58,217 nucleotides of DNA from Streptococcus mitis (GCA_001914195.1 MKYF01000040.1:1-58217), one strand, 5' to 3'. Positions 14,163 through 23,310 are shown, numbered from the stretch's first letter. Program-made: numbers and translations. Notes: generated by a model from the letters alone, not told the origin.

Positions 14163-15842
14163 ATGGCCTATACTCTTAAACCTGAAGAAGTCGGCGTTTT
14201 TGCCATCGGTGGTCTGGGAGAAATCGGGAAAAATACATACGGGATTGAATACCAAGATGAGATTATCATCGTCGATGCTGGGATTAAATTCCCAGAAGAT
14301 GACTTGCTTGGTATCGACTATGTTATTCCTGACTACTCATACATCGTGGACAATATCGACCGCGTCAAGGCTGTTTTGATTACACACGGACACGAGGACC
14401 ACATCGGTGGGATTCCATTCCTGCTCAAGCAAGCAAATGTCCCTATCTATGCTGGACCACTTGCCTTGGCTTTGATCCGTGGGAAACTCGAAGAACACGG
14501 CCTCTTGCGCAACGCCAAACTTTACGAAATCAATCACAACACTGAGTTGACCTTTAAAAATCTCAAGGCAACTTTCTTTAGAACGACTCACTCTATTCCA
14601 GAGCCTTTGGGGATTGTCATTCATACTCCTCAAGGGAAAATTGTCTGTACGGGTGACTTCAAGTTTGACTTAACACCAGTTGGTGAACCAGCAGATTTGC
14701 ACCGTATGGCTGCGCTTGGTGAAGAAGGTGTGCTTTGTCTTCTGTCTGACTCAACAAATGCGGAAGTGCCAACCTTTACCAACTCTGAAAAAGTCGTTGG
14801 CCAGTCCATCATGAAGATTATCCAAGGCATCGAAGGACGTATCATCTTTGCATCCTTTGCCTCAAATATCTTCCGTCTCCAACAAGCAACAGAAGCTGCT
14901 GTTAAGACTGGACGTAAGATTGCGGTCTTTGGTCGTTCTATGGAAAAGGCCATTGTCAACGGAATCGAGCTTGGCTACATCAAAGCTCCTAAGGGAACCT
15001 TTATCGAGCCAAATGAAATCAAAGACTACCCTGCAGGCGAGATTCTCATCCTCTGTACAGGTAGTCAGGGTGAACCTATGGCGGCCCTCTCTCGTATCGC
15101 CAACGGAACCCACCGTCAGGTACAACTCCAACCCGGCGATACTGTCATCTTCTCTTCTAGCCCAATCCCTGGAAACACTACTAGCGTCAACAAGTTGATT
15201 AACATCATTTCTGAAGCTGGTGTCGAAGTTATCCACGGTAAAGTGAACAATATCCATACATCTGGACACGGTGGTCAGCAAGAGCAAAAACTCATGCTCC
15301 GCTTGATTAAACCAAAATACTTCATGCCTGTCCACGGTGAATACCGCATGCAAAAAGTCCACGCTGGACTAGCGGTGGATACTGGTGTTGAGAAGGACAA
15401 TATCTTTATCATGAGCAATGGTGATGTGCTTGCCCTTACTGCTGACTCAGCTCGTATCGCAGGTCATTTCAACGCCCAAGATATCTATGTAGATGGAAAT
15501 CGTATCGGTGAAATCGGTGCCGCTGTCCTCAAAGATCGTCGTGATCTATCTGAAGACGGTGTCGTTCTGGCAGTCGCAACTGTTGACTTCAAGTCGCAGA
15601 TGATTCTGTCTGGTCCAGATATCCTCAGCCGAGGCTTTGTCTACATGAGAGAATCTGGCGACTTGATTCGCCAAAGCCAACGCATCCTCTTCAATGCAAT
15701 TCGTATCGCACTGAAAAATAAGGACGCTAGCGTGCAATCTGTCAATGGCGCCATTGTCAACGCCATTCGCCCCTTCCTTTATGAAAATACAGAACGTGAA
15801 CCAATCATTATCCCGATGATCCTCACACCAGATGAAGAATAA
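14163..15842 (+). CDS. rnjA: Ribonuclease J1
   Basis: 559 residues. Metallo-beta-lactamase/beta-CASP nuclease with the zinc motif THGHEDHIGG (about residues 74-83), further metal ligands in FRTTHSIPEPLG and the C-terminal VHGEYRM. It degrades mRNA by 5'-3' exonuclease and endonuclease action and matures 16S rRNA in Firmicutes. It is co-transcribed with rpoY and followed by a terminator at 15849. RNase J1 rather than J2 is inferred from linkage to rpoY. Confidence 0.96.
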   Translation: MAYTLKPEEVGVFAIGGLGEIGKNTYGIEYQDEIIIVDAGIKFPEDDLLGIDYVIPDYSYIVDNIDRVKAVLITHGHEDHIGGIPFLLKQANVPIYAGPLALALIRGKLEEHGLLRNAKLYEINHNTELTFKNLKATFFRTTHSIPEPLGIVIHTPQGKIVCTGDFKFDLTPVGEPADLHRMAALGEEGVLCLLSDSTNAEVPTFTNSEKVVGQSIMKIIQGIEGRIIFASFASNIFRLQQATEAAVKTGRKIAVFGRSMEKAIVNGIELGYIKAPKGTFIEPNEIKDYPAGEILILCTGSQGEPMAALSRIANGTHRQVQLQPGDTVIFSSSPIPGNTTSVNKLINIISEAGVEVIHGKVNNIHTSGHGGQQEQKLMLRLIKPKYFMPVHGEYRMQKVHAGLAVDTGVEKDNIFIMSNGDVLALTADSARIAGHFNAQDIYVDGNRIGEIGAAVLKDRRDLSEDGVVLAVATVDFKSQMILSGPDILSRGFVYMRESGDLIRQSQRILFNAIRIALKNKDASVQSVNGAIVNAIRPFLYENTEREPIIIPMILTPDEE

Positions 15843-15848
15843 GTCAAC

Positions 15849-15877
15849 AAAACAGCCCCGTCTTCGGAGCTGTTTTT
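15849..15877 (+). terminator. rnjA terminator
   Basis: AAAACAGC (15849-15856) pairs with GCTGTTTT (15869-15876) around an inner CCCCG/CGGAG segment, and a T run follows on the plus strand. Confidence 0.8.
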
Positions 15878-15902
15878 CTCTATGTTTTATTTTGAGGTTA
15901 AA

Positions 15903-16005
15903 ACTCAATAAAAATCGAAATCAGACTAGAAGGCTAGGCGAAAGCATAACTTGAGTTAGGTGAGCCGAAGCCGACGACGTATCATTTTGATTTTTGAAGA
16001 GTTTT
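15903..16005. repeat. Diverged RUP-like repeat overlapping the mnmG 3' end
   Basis: The left end ACTCAATAAAAATC and right end TGATTTTTGAAGAGTT match the ends of the other RUP-like copies, while the core is different. The right 24 bases encode the last residues and stop codon of mnmG. It is an old or divergent copy. Confidence 0.5.
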
Positions 16006-17895
16006 AGAAATACTACGATTTTTACCTTCAAGATACACCATCAAAATAGAAATATCTGCTGGGTTTACTCCCGAAATACGGCTGGCTTGGCCGATGGTTT
16101 CTGGATTGATAAGTTTGAACTTCTGACGAGCTTCGGTTGCGATAGAATCAATGTCGTCCCAGTCGATATTGGCTGGAATGCGTTTTTCTTCCATGCGTTT
16201 CATCTTGGCTACTTGATCCATGGCTTTGGAGATGTAGCCTTCGTACTTGATTTCTGTTTCAATCAATTCGATAATCTTGTCATCCAAGTCCTCTGCAGCT
16301 GGTCCGATGAAGGCCACCACATCTTGGTAAGAAACTTCTGGACGGCGAAGGAATTCTTTGGCTGTCACCGCATCTGTCAACGGCTTGAAGCCCATCTCCT
16401 CAACCTTGGCATTGGTTCCCTTGACTGGCTTGAGTTTGATGCTGTCTAGGCGTTTCATCTCATTTTCAAATTGATTTTTCTTGATTTCAAAGCGAGCCCA
16501 GCGTTCATCATCCACAAGACCAATCTCGCGTCCCATCTCTGTCAAACGCATATCGGCATTGTCATGTCGGAGAATGAGGCGATATTCAGCACGACTGGTC
16601 AAGAGACGATAGGGTTCAATGGTTCCCTTGGTCACCAAGTCATCAATCATCACCCCGATATAACCGTCACTGCGCTTCAAAATCAATTCAGGCTTGCCTT
16701 GGATTTTCAGAGCCGCATTGATACCCGCGATAATCCCTTGGCCAGCAGCCTCTTCGTAACCTGACGTTCCATTTGTCTGACCAGCAGTGAAAAGTCCTGA
16801 GATTTTCTTGGTTTCCAAAGTCGCACGCAACTGGTGAGGCAAGACCATGTCGTACTCAATTGCATAACCAGTTCGCATCATCTCAGCATTTTCCAAACCT
16901 TTGATAGAATGAACCAAGTCACGTTGGACATCCTCAGGCAGACTGGTTGAAAGACCTTGGACATAGACTTCCTCTGTATTGCGCCCTTCTGGCTCAAGGA
17001 AGAGTTGATGGCGTTCCTTGTCCGCAAAGCGCACAATCTTGTCCTCAATCGACGGACAGTAACGAGGGCCCACTCCCTTGACCACACCTGTAAACATAGG
17101 CGCACGGTGGAGGTTGTTTTGGATAATCTCATGACTGGTACCATTGGTATAAGTCAACCAGCATGGCACTTGATCCTTGACATAGTCTTCATCACGTGAG
17201 GTATATGAGAAGTGATTAGGCGCTTCGTCTCCTGGCTGAATCTCTGTCACATCGTAATTGATAGAAGAAGCCTTGACACGTGGAGGGGTTCCTGTCTTGA
17301 AACGACCAATTTCGAGTCCCAATTCCTTAAGGTTATCAGCAAGGTTAATCGAAGCTAGACTGTGGTTTGGCCCTGATGAGTACTTGAGGTCTCCGATGAT
17401 GATTTCCCCACGGAGAGCAGTCCCTGTGGTCACGATAACAGCCTTAGCAGCATACTCTTGATGGGTCGCTGTACGAACACCGACAACCTTGCCATCTTCC
17501 ACCAAAATCTCATCAATCATGGTTTGACGAAGGGTCAAATTCTCTTGATTTTCAACTGTCTTGCGCATTTCCTTAGAGTAAAGCTCTTTGTCAGCTTGCG
17601 CACGAAGGGCACGGACAGCTGGCCCCTTCCCTGTGTTGAGCATCTTCATCTGGATGTAAGTCTTGTCAATGGTTTTGGCCATCTCGCCACCGAGGGCATC
17701 AACTTCACGCACAACAATTCCCTTGGCAGAACCACCGATAGAGGGGTTACAAGGCATGAAAGCCAGCATTTCAATGTTGATAGTCGCAAGTAAGACCTTA
17801 CAGCCCATACGGCTAGCTGCTAGGGATGCTTCTACCCCAGCGTGTCCCGCACCAATTACAATAATATCGTATTCTTCAGTAAAATTATATGTCAT
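15982..17895 (-). CDS. mnmG: tRNA uridine-5-carboxymethylaminomethyl modification enzyme MnmG (GidA)
   Basis: 637 residues. FAD-binding motif GAGHAGVEAS near residue 16, then NPSIGGSAKGIV, the redox region CPSIEDKIVRF (about 275) and a helical C-terminal domain with GFKPLTDA and SRISGVNPADIS. With MnmE it installs the cmnm5 group on wobble U34. AATAGGAGAGAAAC precedes ATG. The last seven or so residues and the stop come from a RUP-like repeat end, so the C-terminal tail may be strain-specific. The Nudix gene lies 9 bases upstream in the same direction. Confidence 0.97.
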   Translation of the reverse strand: MTYNFTEEYDIIVIGAGHAGVEASLAASRMGCKVLLATINIEMLAFMPCNPSIGGSAKGIVVREVDALGGEMAKTIDKTYIQMKMLNTGKGPAVRALRAQADKELYSKEMRKTVENQENLTLRQTMIDEILVEDGKVVGVRTATHQEYAAKAVIVTTGTALRGEIIIGDLKYSSGPNHSLASINLADNLKELGLEIGRFKTGTPPRVKASSINYDVTEIQPGDEAPNHFSYTSRDEDYVKDQVPCWLTYTNGTSHEIIQNNLHRAPMFTGVVKGVGPRYCPSIEDKIVRFADKERHQLFLEPEGRNTEEVYVQGLSTSLPEDVQRDLVHSIKGLENAEMMRTGYAIEYDMVLPHQLRATLETKKISGLFTAGQTNGTSGYEEAAGQGIIAGINAALKIQGKPELILKRSDGYIGVMIDDLVTKGTIEPYRLLTSRAEYRLILRHDNADMRLTEMGREIGLVDDERWARFEIKKNQFENEMKRLDSIKLKPVKGTNAKVEEMGFKPLTDAVTAKEFLRRPEVSYQDVVAFIGPAAEDLDDKIIELIETEIKYEGYISKAMDQVAKMKRMEEKRIPANIDWDDIDSIATEARQKFKLINPETIGQASRISGVNPADISILMVYLEGKNRSISKTLQKSK

Positions 17896-17904
17896 GTTTC
17901 TCTC

Positions 17905-18360
17905 CTATTCCTCAAGATGGATGTGTCTTAGTTGGCCGTCCCAATCTGGCAGGGCTGTTTTTAAAAAGGCCGGAACTAGATTGATACTCTCAAGCTTGTC
18001 TATGTCAATCCATTCGCAGGGTTGCGTTTTCTCATCTTCCTGCATGGTCAATGGGGCATCCTCCAGTAAGTCCACCAGATAATGAAATTCGATATTGTGA
18101 TAGGAAACACCGTCCTGTTCAAAACGATTTTCAACTACAAAAGCTAGTTGCCCAGCTTGAGCTTTGACACCCAGTTCTTCCCTCACTTCACGGACTACCG
18201 CGTCTTCCGTTCTTTCATTGACTTGAATCGCACCGCCGATAGTGTAATACTTGCCCTTATCTTTGGTGACTAGAATCTTGCAATTTTGGACAATCAAGGC
18301 TGTCGCCCGAACTCCAAAAATTGTATTTCCTACTTTTGTCCGAAAGTCTTGCTGAGTCAT
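17905..18360 (-). CDS. Nudix hydrolase
   Basis: 151 residues from ATG at 18360, chosen for AAAGGA upstream; the longer frame from 18387 lacks a ribosome site. The Nudix box is complete: GG-x5-E-x7-REVREELGV (about residues 47-68). It hydrolyses a nucleoside diphosphate-linked compound, and the substrate is not predictable. It sits 9 bases before mnmG and probably shares its transcript. Confidence 0.9.
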   Translation of the reverse strand: MTQQDFRTKVGNTIFGVRATALIVQNCKILVTKDKGKYYTIGGAIQVNERTEDAVVREVREELGVKAQAGQLAFVVENRFEQDGVSYHNIEFHYLVDLLEDAPLTMQEDEKTQPCEWIDIDKLESINLVPAFLKTALPDWDGQLRHIHLEE

Positions 18361-18500
18361 TCTTATCCTTTCCCTTAAACGACACAAAAACAGTCAAAAC
18401 TCCAAAGAAGTGCAGGACAAAAAAGCCTGCAACATCCATGAGCTTTGACCATCATTTCTATTGCTTTTATTATTGTAGCAAATTGAGAAAATTTGTCAAT

Positions 18501-19622
18501 CTAAATGTACTGACAAACTTGTCCGTCACGGTAAGCATTGTCAATCAAACCACCACCTAGACACTCTTCGCCATCGTAAAAGACAACTGCCTGTCCTGGT
18601 GTAATCGCGCGTTGCGGTTCTGCAAAGATAACCTCTGCCTTATCTCCTTTGACATGGACGGTCACCTTAGAATCAGGCTGACGGTAGCGGAATTTTGCTG
18701 TGCATTCTAGCGTAAATTCCTCTGGCATCTCACGAGTAAAGTGGACTTGGCTAGCCTCTAGGCTGGTTGACATGAGCGAATCATGGTAGAAACCTTGTCC
18801 GACATAGAGAATATTCTTGCTTAGGTCTTTTCCGACAACGAACCAAGGTGCATTGTCACCACCGTGTTGTCCACCAATACCGAGACCACCACGCTGACCA
18901 ATCGTATAGTACATAAGCCCAGCATGCTCGCCCATATCGCGACCATCCACAGTCATCATGCGACCAGGCTGAGCTGGCAGGTAGTTGCTGAGGAAGTTTT
19001 TAAAGTTCTTTTCTCCGATAAAGCAAATCCCTGTCGAGTCTTTCTTCTTAGCAGTCGCAAGGCCTGCTTCTTCTGCTAGTCTGCGAACTTCAGGTTTTTC
19101 CAAATGTCCTAGTGGGAACATTGTTTTTTGAAGTTGTTCTTGCGAAAGCTGGCTGAGGAAATAGGTCTGATCCTTGCCATTGTCCACACCACGAAGCATG
19201 TGAACTGTACCATCCTCATCACGCGCCACTCGGGCATAGTGCCCAGTCGCAACATAATCTGCCCCCAAGGTCATGGCATAGTCCAAAAAGGCCTTAAACT
19301 TGATTTCCTTGTTACACATAACATCTGGATTTGGCGTGCGCCCTGCACGGTATTCCGCTAGGAAATACTCAAAGACGCGGTCCCAATACTCTTTTTCAAA
19401 ATTGACAGAGTAGTAAGGAATACCAATCTGGTCTGCCACCGCAGCCACATCCTTGTAATCTTCGGTCGCCGTACAGACGCCGTTTTCATCTGTGTCATCC
19501 CAGTTTTTCATGAAGATACCGATCACATCGTAGCCCTGCTCCTTTAGCAAAAGAGCCGTCACCGACGAATCAACACCACCACTCATCCCCACGACAACAC
19601 GTGTTTTAGAGTTATCACTCAT
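18501..19622 (-). CDS. mnmA: tRNA-specific 2-thiouridylase MnmA
   Basis: 373 residues from ATG at 19622, which has GGGAG upstream and gives the usual length; the open frame extends 18 codons further. Pyrophosphatase loop GMSGGVDSSV (about residue 12), catalytic cysteine in NPDVMCNKEIKF and second cysteine in KKDSTGICFIGE. It thiolates U34 of Lys, Glu and Gln tRNAs, the same wobble base that MnmG modifies nearby. Its promoter and a leader with a repeated 17-mer lie upstream. Confidence 0.96.
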   Translation of the reverse strand: MSDNSKTRVVVGMSGGVDSSVTALLLKEQGYDVIGIFMKNWDDTDENGVCTATEDYKDVAAVADQIGIPYYSVNFEKEYWDRVFEYFLAEYRAGRTPNPDVMCNKEIKFKAFLDYAMTLGADYVATGHYARVARDEDGTVHMLRGVDNGKDQTYFLSQLSQEQLQKTMFPLGHLEKPEVRRLAEEAGLATAKKKDSTGICFIGEKNFKNFLSNYLPAQPGRMMTVDGRDMGEHAGLMYYTIGQRGGLGIGGQHGGDNAPWFVVGKDLSKNILYVGQGFYHDSLMSTSLEASQVHFTREMPEEFTLECTAKFRYRQPDSKVTVHVKGDKAEVIFAEPQRAITPGQAVVFYDGEECLGGGLIDNAYRDGQVCQYI

Positions 19623-19647
19623 GGTAAGTCTCCCATCTATTCGTTTA

Positions 19648-19688
19648 TTCACGATTGAAGGTCGTGTGTGCTTCACGATTGAAGGTCG
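19648..19688. repeat. 17-bp direct repeat in the mnmA leader
   Basis: TTCACGATTGAAGGTCG occurs at 19648-19664 and again at 19672-19688, a 24-base period. Both copies lie between the predicted transcription start (about 19696) and the mnmA ribosome site, so both would be transcribed. Confidence 0.85.
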
Positions 19689-19702
19689 CTTGAGCAGTAT
19701 TC

Positions 19703-19731
19703 ATTATAACACGCTTGGTTGGAGAAGACAA
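19703..19731 (-). promoter_or_regulatory. mnmA promoter
   Basis: Minus-strand -35 TTGTCT (19726-19731) and -10 TATAAT (19703-19708) separated by 17 bases. Confidence 0.75.
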
Positions 19732-19733
19732 GG

Positions 19734-19760
19734 AAGAGGCTGATAATCTATCAACCTCTT
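19734..19760 (-). terminator. Hairpin downstream of argH
   Basis: AAGAGG-TGATA / TATCA-CCTCTT form a 27-base hairpin with one mismatched pair, 9 bases after the argH stop. No T run follows, so termination may be weak. It ends 2 bases short of the mnmA -35. Confidence 0.5.
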
Positions 19761-19769
19761 ATCAATCTA

Positions 19770-21161
19770 TCACTTTCTAGCTTCATTCGCTTTCTTAGCA
19801 ACTGCAATCTGGTATTTCACTTGGTCAAATCCTGTACCTCCCAAAGAATTTCGTCTTAGAACAGCAGTTTTAGGTTGCAAGTAGACATAAATATCCTCGG
19901 CAATGAGGGAATGATAGGTTTGTAATTCCTCCAAAGTCCAATCTTGAATATTTTTAGCAGACTTGATAGAGTCTAGCACTAATCTTCCTACAACCTCATG
20001 AGCTTCTCTAAATGGCAAACCTTTCCCTGCCAAATAATCTGCCAACTCAGTTGCATTTGAAAAGTCCTTCTCTGTAGATTCTTGCATTTTTTCCTTGTTT
20101 ACCTGCAAGCTAGATAACATACCTGCCAATACATCGAGGGAATTTAAAATCGTTTCGACCGTATCAAACATTCCTTCCTTATCCTCTTGCAAATCCTTAT
20201 TATAAGCTAAGGGCAATGACTTCATGACTGTCAACAGTCCAAACAGATTCCCATAAACTCTACCAGTCTTTCCTCGAATCAACTCAGCCATATCTGGATT
20301 TTTCTTTTGGGGCATAATAGAGGAACCTGTTGTAAACGTATCTGACAAGGTAATGAATTGGTACTCAAAGCTACACCAATTGATCATTTCTTCACAAAAA
20401 CGGCTCATATGCATCATGAGTATGCTGGCATTAGACAGAAATTCTAAGATAAAATCGCGGTCACTAACAGCATCCAAAGAATTTGTATAAGGTTGCTTAA
20501 ACTCCAGCAAATCGCTAGACAATTGGCGATCAATGGGGAAAGTCGTTCCTGCCAAAGCTGCCGCACCTAAAGGGCATAGGTCTGTATGCTTCTGGTTAAA
20601 TTCAAAACGTTCACTGTCTCTTTGAAACATATTGTAGTAAGTCATCAAGTGGTGGGCAAAACTAATAGGTTGGGCATGTTGCAGATGGGTATAGCCCGGC
20701 ATGATCGTCTCCACATGATTTTCCGCCAAGTCTAATAAAACACCTTTGAGATGAGCCAGTTTATCTAGGACATGGCCTAGTTGTTCCTTGAGATACAAGT
20801 GCATATCTGTCGCAACTTGGTCATTTCGAGAACGAGCCGTATGTAGTTTCCCTGCAAGGGGACCAATTTTTTCTGTCAGCAACACTTCCATATTCATATG
20901 AATATCTTCGTTTTCGATATCAAAGTCAAGTTGGCCTGCCTCTAGCTCTTCTAAAAGCTCTTTCAACCCTTCTTGAATCTTTTCTGACTCCTTCAAACTC
21001 AAAATACCCGTCTGACCCAACATCTGAACGTGGGCTAAAGAACCAATCACATCAAATTTAGCTAATTTCTGGTCAAAAGATATACTCGCACCAAAGCGCT
21101 CTACCCAGTCTTCGACAGTACCTTCAAAGCGACCACCCCATAATTTTGTATTCTTAGCCAT
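19770..21161 (-). CDS. argH: Argininosuccinate lyase
   Basis: 463 residues. Superfamily signature GSSIMPQKKNPD (about residue 283), plus TARSRNDQVATDMHLYLK and PGYTHLQHAQPISFAH with the catalytic His. It cleaves argininosuccinate to arginine and fumarate, the last step of arginine synthesis. It lies 28 bases downstream of argG in the same direction. No other arginine-synthesis genes are in the window, consistent with the usual streptococcal argGH-only set that would use citrulline. Confidence 0.97.
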   Translation of the reverse strand: MAKNTKLWGGRFEGTVEDWVERFGASISFDQKLAKFDVIGSLAHVQMLGQTGILSLKESEKIQEGLKELLEELEAGQLDFDIENEDIHMNMEVLLTEKIGPLAGKLHTARSRNDQVATDMHLYLKEQLGHVLDKLAHLKGVLLDLAENHVETIMPGYTHLQHAQPISFAHHLMTYYNMFQRDSERFEFNQKHTDLCPLGAAALAGTTFPIDRQLSSDLLEFKQPYTNSLDAVSDRDFILEFLSNASILMMHMSRFCEEMINWCSFEYQFITLSDTFTTGSSIMPQKKNPDMAELIRGKTGRVYGNLFGLLTVMKSLPLAYNKDLQEDKEGMFDTVETILNSLDVLAGMLSSLQVNKEKMQESTEKDFSNATELADYLAGKGLPFREAHEVVGRLVLDSIKSAKNIQDWTLEELQTYHSLIAEDIYVYLQPKTAVLRRNSLGGTGFDQVKYQIAVAKKANEARK

Positions 21162-21189
21162 ATCACATCCACCTCTCTAGTCAATCGTC

Positions 21190-22386
21190 CTATTTTGCGC
21201 TTTTTTGAACCTCAGAATGAACCTTGGTTGGAAGTCCCCACAACTTAATAAAGCCAACAGCTGCATCTTGGTCAAAGGTATCTGCACTAGTATACGTCGC
21301 CAAATTTTCATCGTAAAGTGAATTTGGCGATTTCCGAGCTACGACCTGAGCACTTCCCTTATAGAGTTTGACTTTTGCAGTCCCGTTGACAACTTTTTGA
21401 GTCTCTTTAATATAAGCAATCAAGGCTTGTGTAGCCGGACTAAACCACAAAGCATTATAAATGAGATTTGATAATTCATTTTCTATGATTGGTTTAAAAT
21501 GAGCCACTTCTCTCACAAGAGTCAAATCCTCAATTTCCTTATGAGCTGTCAGCAGAGTCACTGCCCCTGGGCATTCATAGATTTCTCTTGATTTAATCCC
21601 AACCAAACGATTTTCCACGTGATCAATCCGTCCGACCCCATGTTTCCCAGCTATTTCATTGAGTTTTTGAATCAAATCTGCCAATTTTAACCCTTCTCCA
21701 TTGAGGGAAACAGGGACACCTTCACTAAACTCAATCTCAATGTATTCTGGCATATCTGGAGCTTGCTCTGGAGAAGTTGTGATGCCAAAGGCTTCTTCTG
21801 GAGCCTGATTCCATGGATTTTCCAAAATACCACATTCATTGGCACGTCCCCAAAGATTTTGGTCAACAGAGTAGGGATTGTCAAGGTCAGCAGGAACAGG
21901 CACCCCATTTTCCTTGGCATAATGAATTTCTTCCTCCCGAGACCATTTCCATTCACGAACTGGCGCAATCACTTTTAAATTGGGATCCAAGGCTGCAATC
22001 GATACTTCAAAACGTACTTGGTCATTCCCCTTACCTGTACAACCATGAGCAATTGTAGTCGCTCCTGTCTGATGCGCTATTTCAACCAATTTTTTAGAAA
22101 TAAGAGGGCGGCTCAAGGCAGATACCAAGGGGTACTTTTGTTCATAATAGGCATGTGACTGAAGAGCCACTAGCACATAATCTGTAGCAAATTCGTCCTT
22201 AACATCAATGACATAAGATTCTACTGCCCCAACCTTGAGAGCCTTATCATGAATGAAATCTAAGTCTTTCCCTTCACCCACATCCATACAAACTGCAACA
22301 ACATCATAGTCTTTCTTTAACCAGGTAATAGCAACTGATGTGTCTAAACCGCCAGAATAGGCCAAAATTACTTTTTCTTTACTCAT
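21190..22386 (-). CDS. argG: Argininosuccinate synthase
   Basis: 398 residues from ATG at 22386 behind AAGGAAAAG. ATP pyrophosphatase loop AYSGGLDTSVAI at residues 8-19, then GCTGKGNDQVRFE and YSVDQNLWGRANECG. It joins citrulline and aspartate using ATP. It follows the 22403 binding-protein gene by 16 bases, so binding protein, argG and argH probably form one arginine-repressed transcript starting at the promoter at 23250. Confidence 0.97.
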   Translation of the reverse strand: MSKEKVILAYSGGLDTSVAITWLKKDYDVVAVCMDVGEGKDLDFIHDKALKVGAVESYVIDVKDEFATDYVLVALQSHAYYEQKYPLVSALSRPLISKKLVEIAHQTGATTIAHGCTGKGNDQVRFEVSIAALDPNLKVIAPVREWKWSREEEIHYAKENGVPVPADLDNPYSVDQNLWGRANECGILENPWNQAPEEAFGITTSPEQAPDMPEYIEIEFSEGVPVSLNGEGLKLADLIQKLNEIAGKHGVGRIDHVENRLVGIKSREIYECPGAVTLLTAHKEIEDLTLVREVAHFKPIIENELSNLIYNALWFSPATQALIAYIKETQKVVNGTAKVKLYKGSAQVVARKSPNSLYDENLATYTSADTFDQDAAVGFIKLWGLPTKVHSEVQKSAK

Positions 22387-22402
22387 GTTCTTTTCCTTCT
22401 TT

Positions 22403-23209
22403 CTATTTTTCAATGGACGCTTTAAAGGCATCCTCAATGAGTTTGTCTAATTCCCCAGACTCCTTCAACTTTTGAATGGTTTTATCAACTGCCTCTTTTA
22501 ATTCCTTGCTATCTTTTTTCATGGCGACCGCGTAGGAATCATCTTGCTCTTTTTCAAAATCGAGGTCTGCGATTGCTAAATCAGGATTATTTTCCACAAA
22601 TCCCTTGGCAACTGGTTCTTCAAAAATAACGGCATCCACTTGTCCTGATTTTAAATCTGTAATTAAATTCCCATTTTTAGGCAGAGATACGAGGGATGAA
22701 TTTTGTAGCAAATCTTTCGCCATCGTTTCTTGAATCGAACCTTTCTGCGCTCCGACCTTTTTCTGCGCTAAGTCGTTGACAGACTGATAAGTAGCTAAAT
22801 CAGATTTTTTGACAATGAGCTTATTTTTTGAAGTATAGTAGGGAGTTGAAAAATCGAACACCTTGCTCCGTTCATCTGTCTTAGAAACACCAGATATGGC
22901 AAGGTCAGCTTTTCCTGATTGAACACTAGCCAGTACATTGTCAAAACTCATGGGAGATAGTTCCAATTCGACACCTAGTTCTGTTGCGATAGCCTTGGCT
23001 AATTCGATATCTGAACCCACAATCTGATTTTTCCCATCAACCACTTTTTGATATTCAAATGGAGCAAAATCTGGATTGAGGGCTACAACCAATTTTCCTT
23101 TGGACTTGATAGCTTCAATTCCAGCCGATTGATTGTTACTACAAGCAAATAGTAGGGGGAGCATCACTAAACCAAACATCGTCATCAACACCTTCTTCAT
23201 CTTATTCAT
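22403..23209 (-). CDS. abpA: Amino-acid (probably arginine) ABC transporter solute-binding lipoprotein
   Basis: 268 residues from ATG at 23209 behind AAAGGAGG. Lipobox LLFACS (Cys about 23) and a family 3 periplasmic-binding fold (KLVVALNPDFAPFEYQ, GSDIELAKAIATELG, KADLAISGVSKTDERSKVFDFSTPYY). The position directly upstream of argGH matches pneumococcal abpA, which I recall as controlled by ArgR/AhrC and CodY. It probably binds arginine or a precursor and works with an unlinked permease/ATPase pair. The gene symbol rests on synteny. Confidence 0.82.
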   Translation of the reverse strand: MNKMKKVLMTMFGLVMLPLLFACSNNQSAGIEAIKSKGKLVVALNPDFAPFEYQKVVDGKNQIVGSDIELAKAIATELGVELELSPMSFDNVLASVQSGKADLAISGVSKTDERSKVFDFSTPYYTSKNKLIVKKSDLATYQSVNDLAQKKVGAQKGSIQETMAKDLLQNSSLVSLPKNGNLITDLKSGQVDAVIFEEPVAKGFVENNPDLAIADLDFEKEQDDSYAVAMKKDSKELKEAVDKTIQKLKESGELDKLIEDAFKASIEK

Positions 23210-23249
23210 AACAAAGCCTCCTTTATGTTTATTCTTTTTGGTTGTATAA

Positions 23250-23278
23250 ATAATACTCCTATACTCATCGTTTGTCAA
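23250..23278 (-). promoter_or_regulatory. abpA-argGH promoter with candidate ARG box
   Basis: Minus-strand -35 TTGACA (23273-23278) and -10 TATTAT (23250-23255), 17 bases apart. The -10 lies inside GTATAAATAATAC, an imperfect palindrome resembling an ARG-box half operator, so arginine repressor binding here would block the promoter. Confidence 0.7.
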
Positions 23279-23282
23279 GCCT

Positions 23283-23304
23283 AAATTGAAAAAATTTTCA
23301 ATTT
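23283..23304. promoter_or_regulatory. Perfect 10-bp palindrome upstream of abpA
   Basis: AAATTGAAAA (23283-23292) and TTTTCAATTT (23295-23304) are exact reverse complements separated by two bases, lying 4 bases upstream of the -35. It is a candidate operator for a second regulator; CodY is possible because the site is AT-rich. Confidence 0.55.
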
Positions 23305-23310
23305 GAAACA

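Noticed and set aside
14337..15908. Long antisense frames opposite rnjA
   Set aside because: They have no ribosome sites and the sense strand is a conserved essential gene; they are composition artefacts.
23221..23280. T-box or riboswitch upstream of the arginine genes
   Set aside because: The distance from promoter to ATG is only about 35 bases and no specifier-like structure is present.
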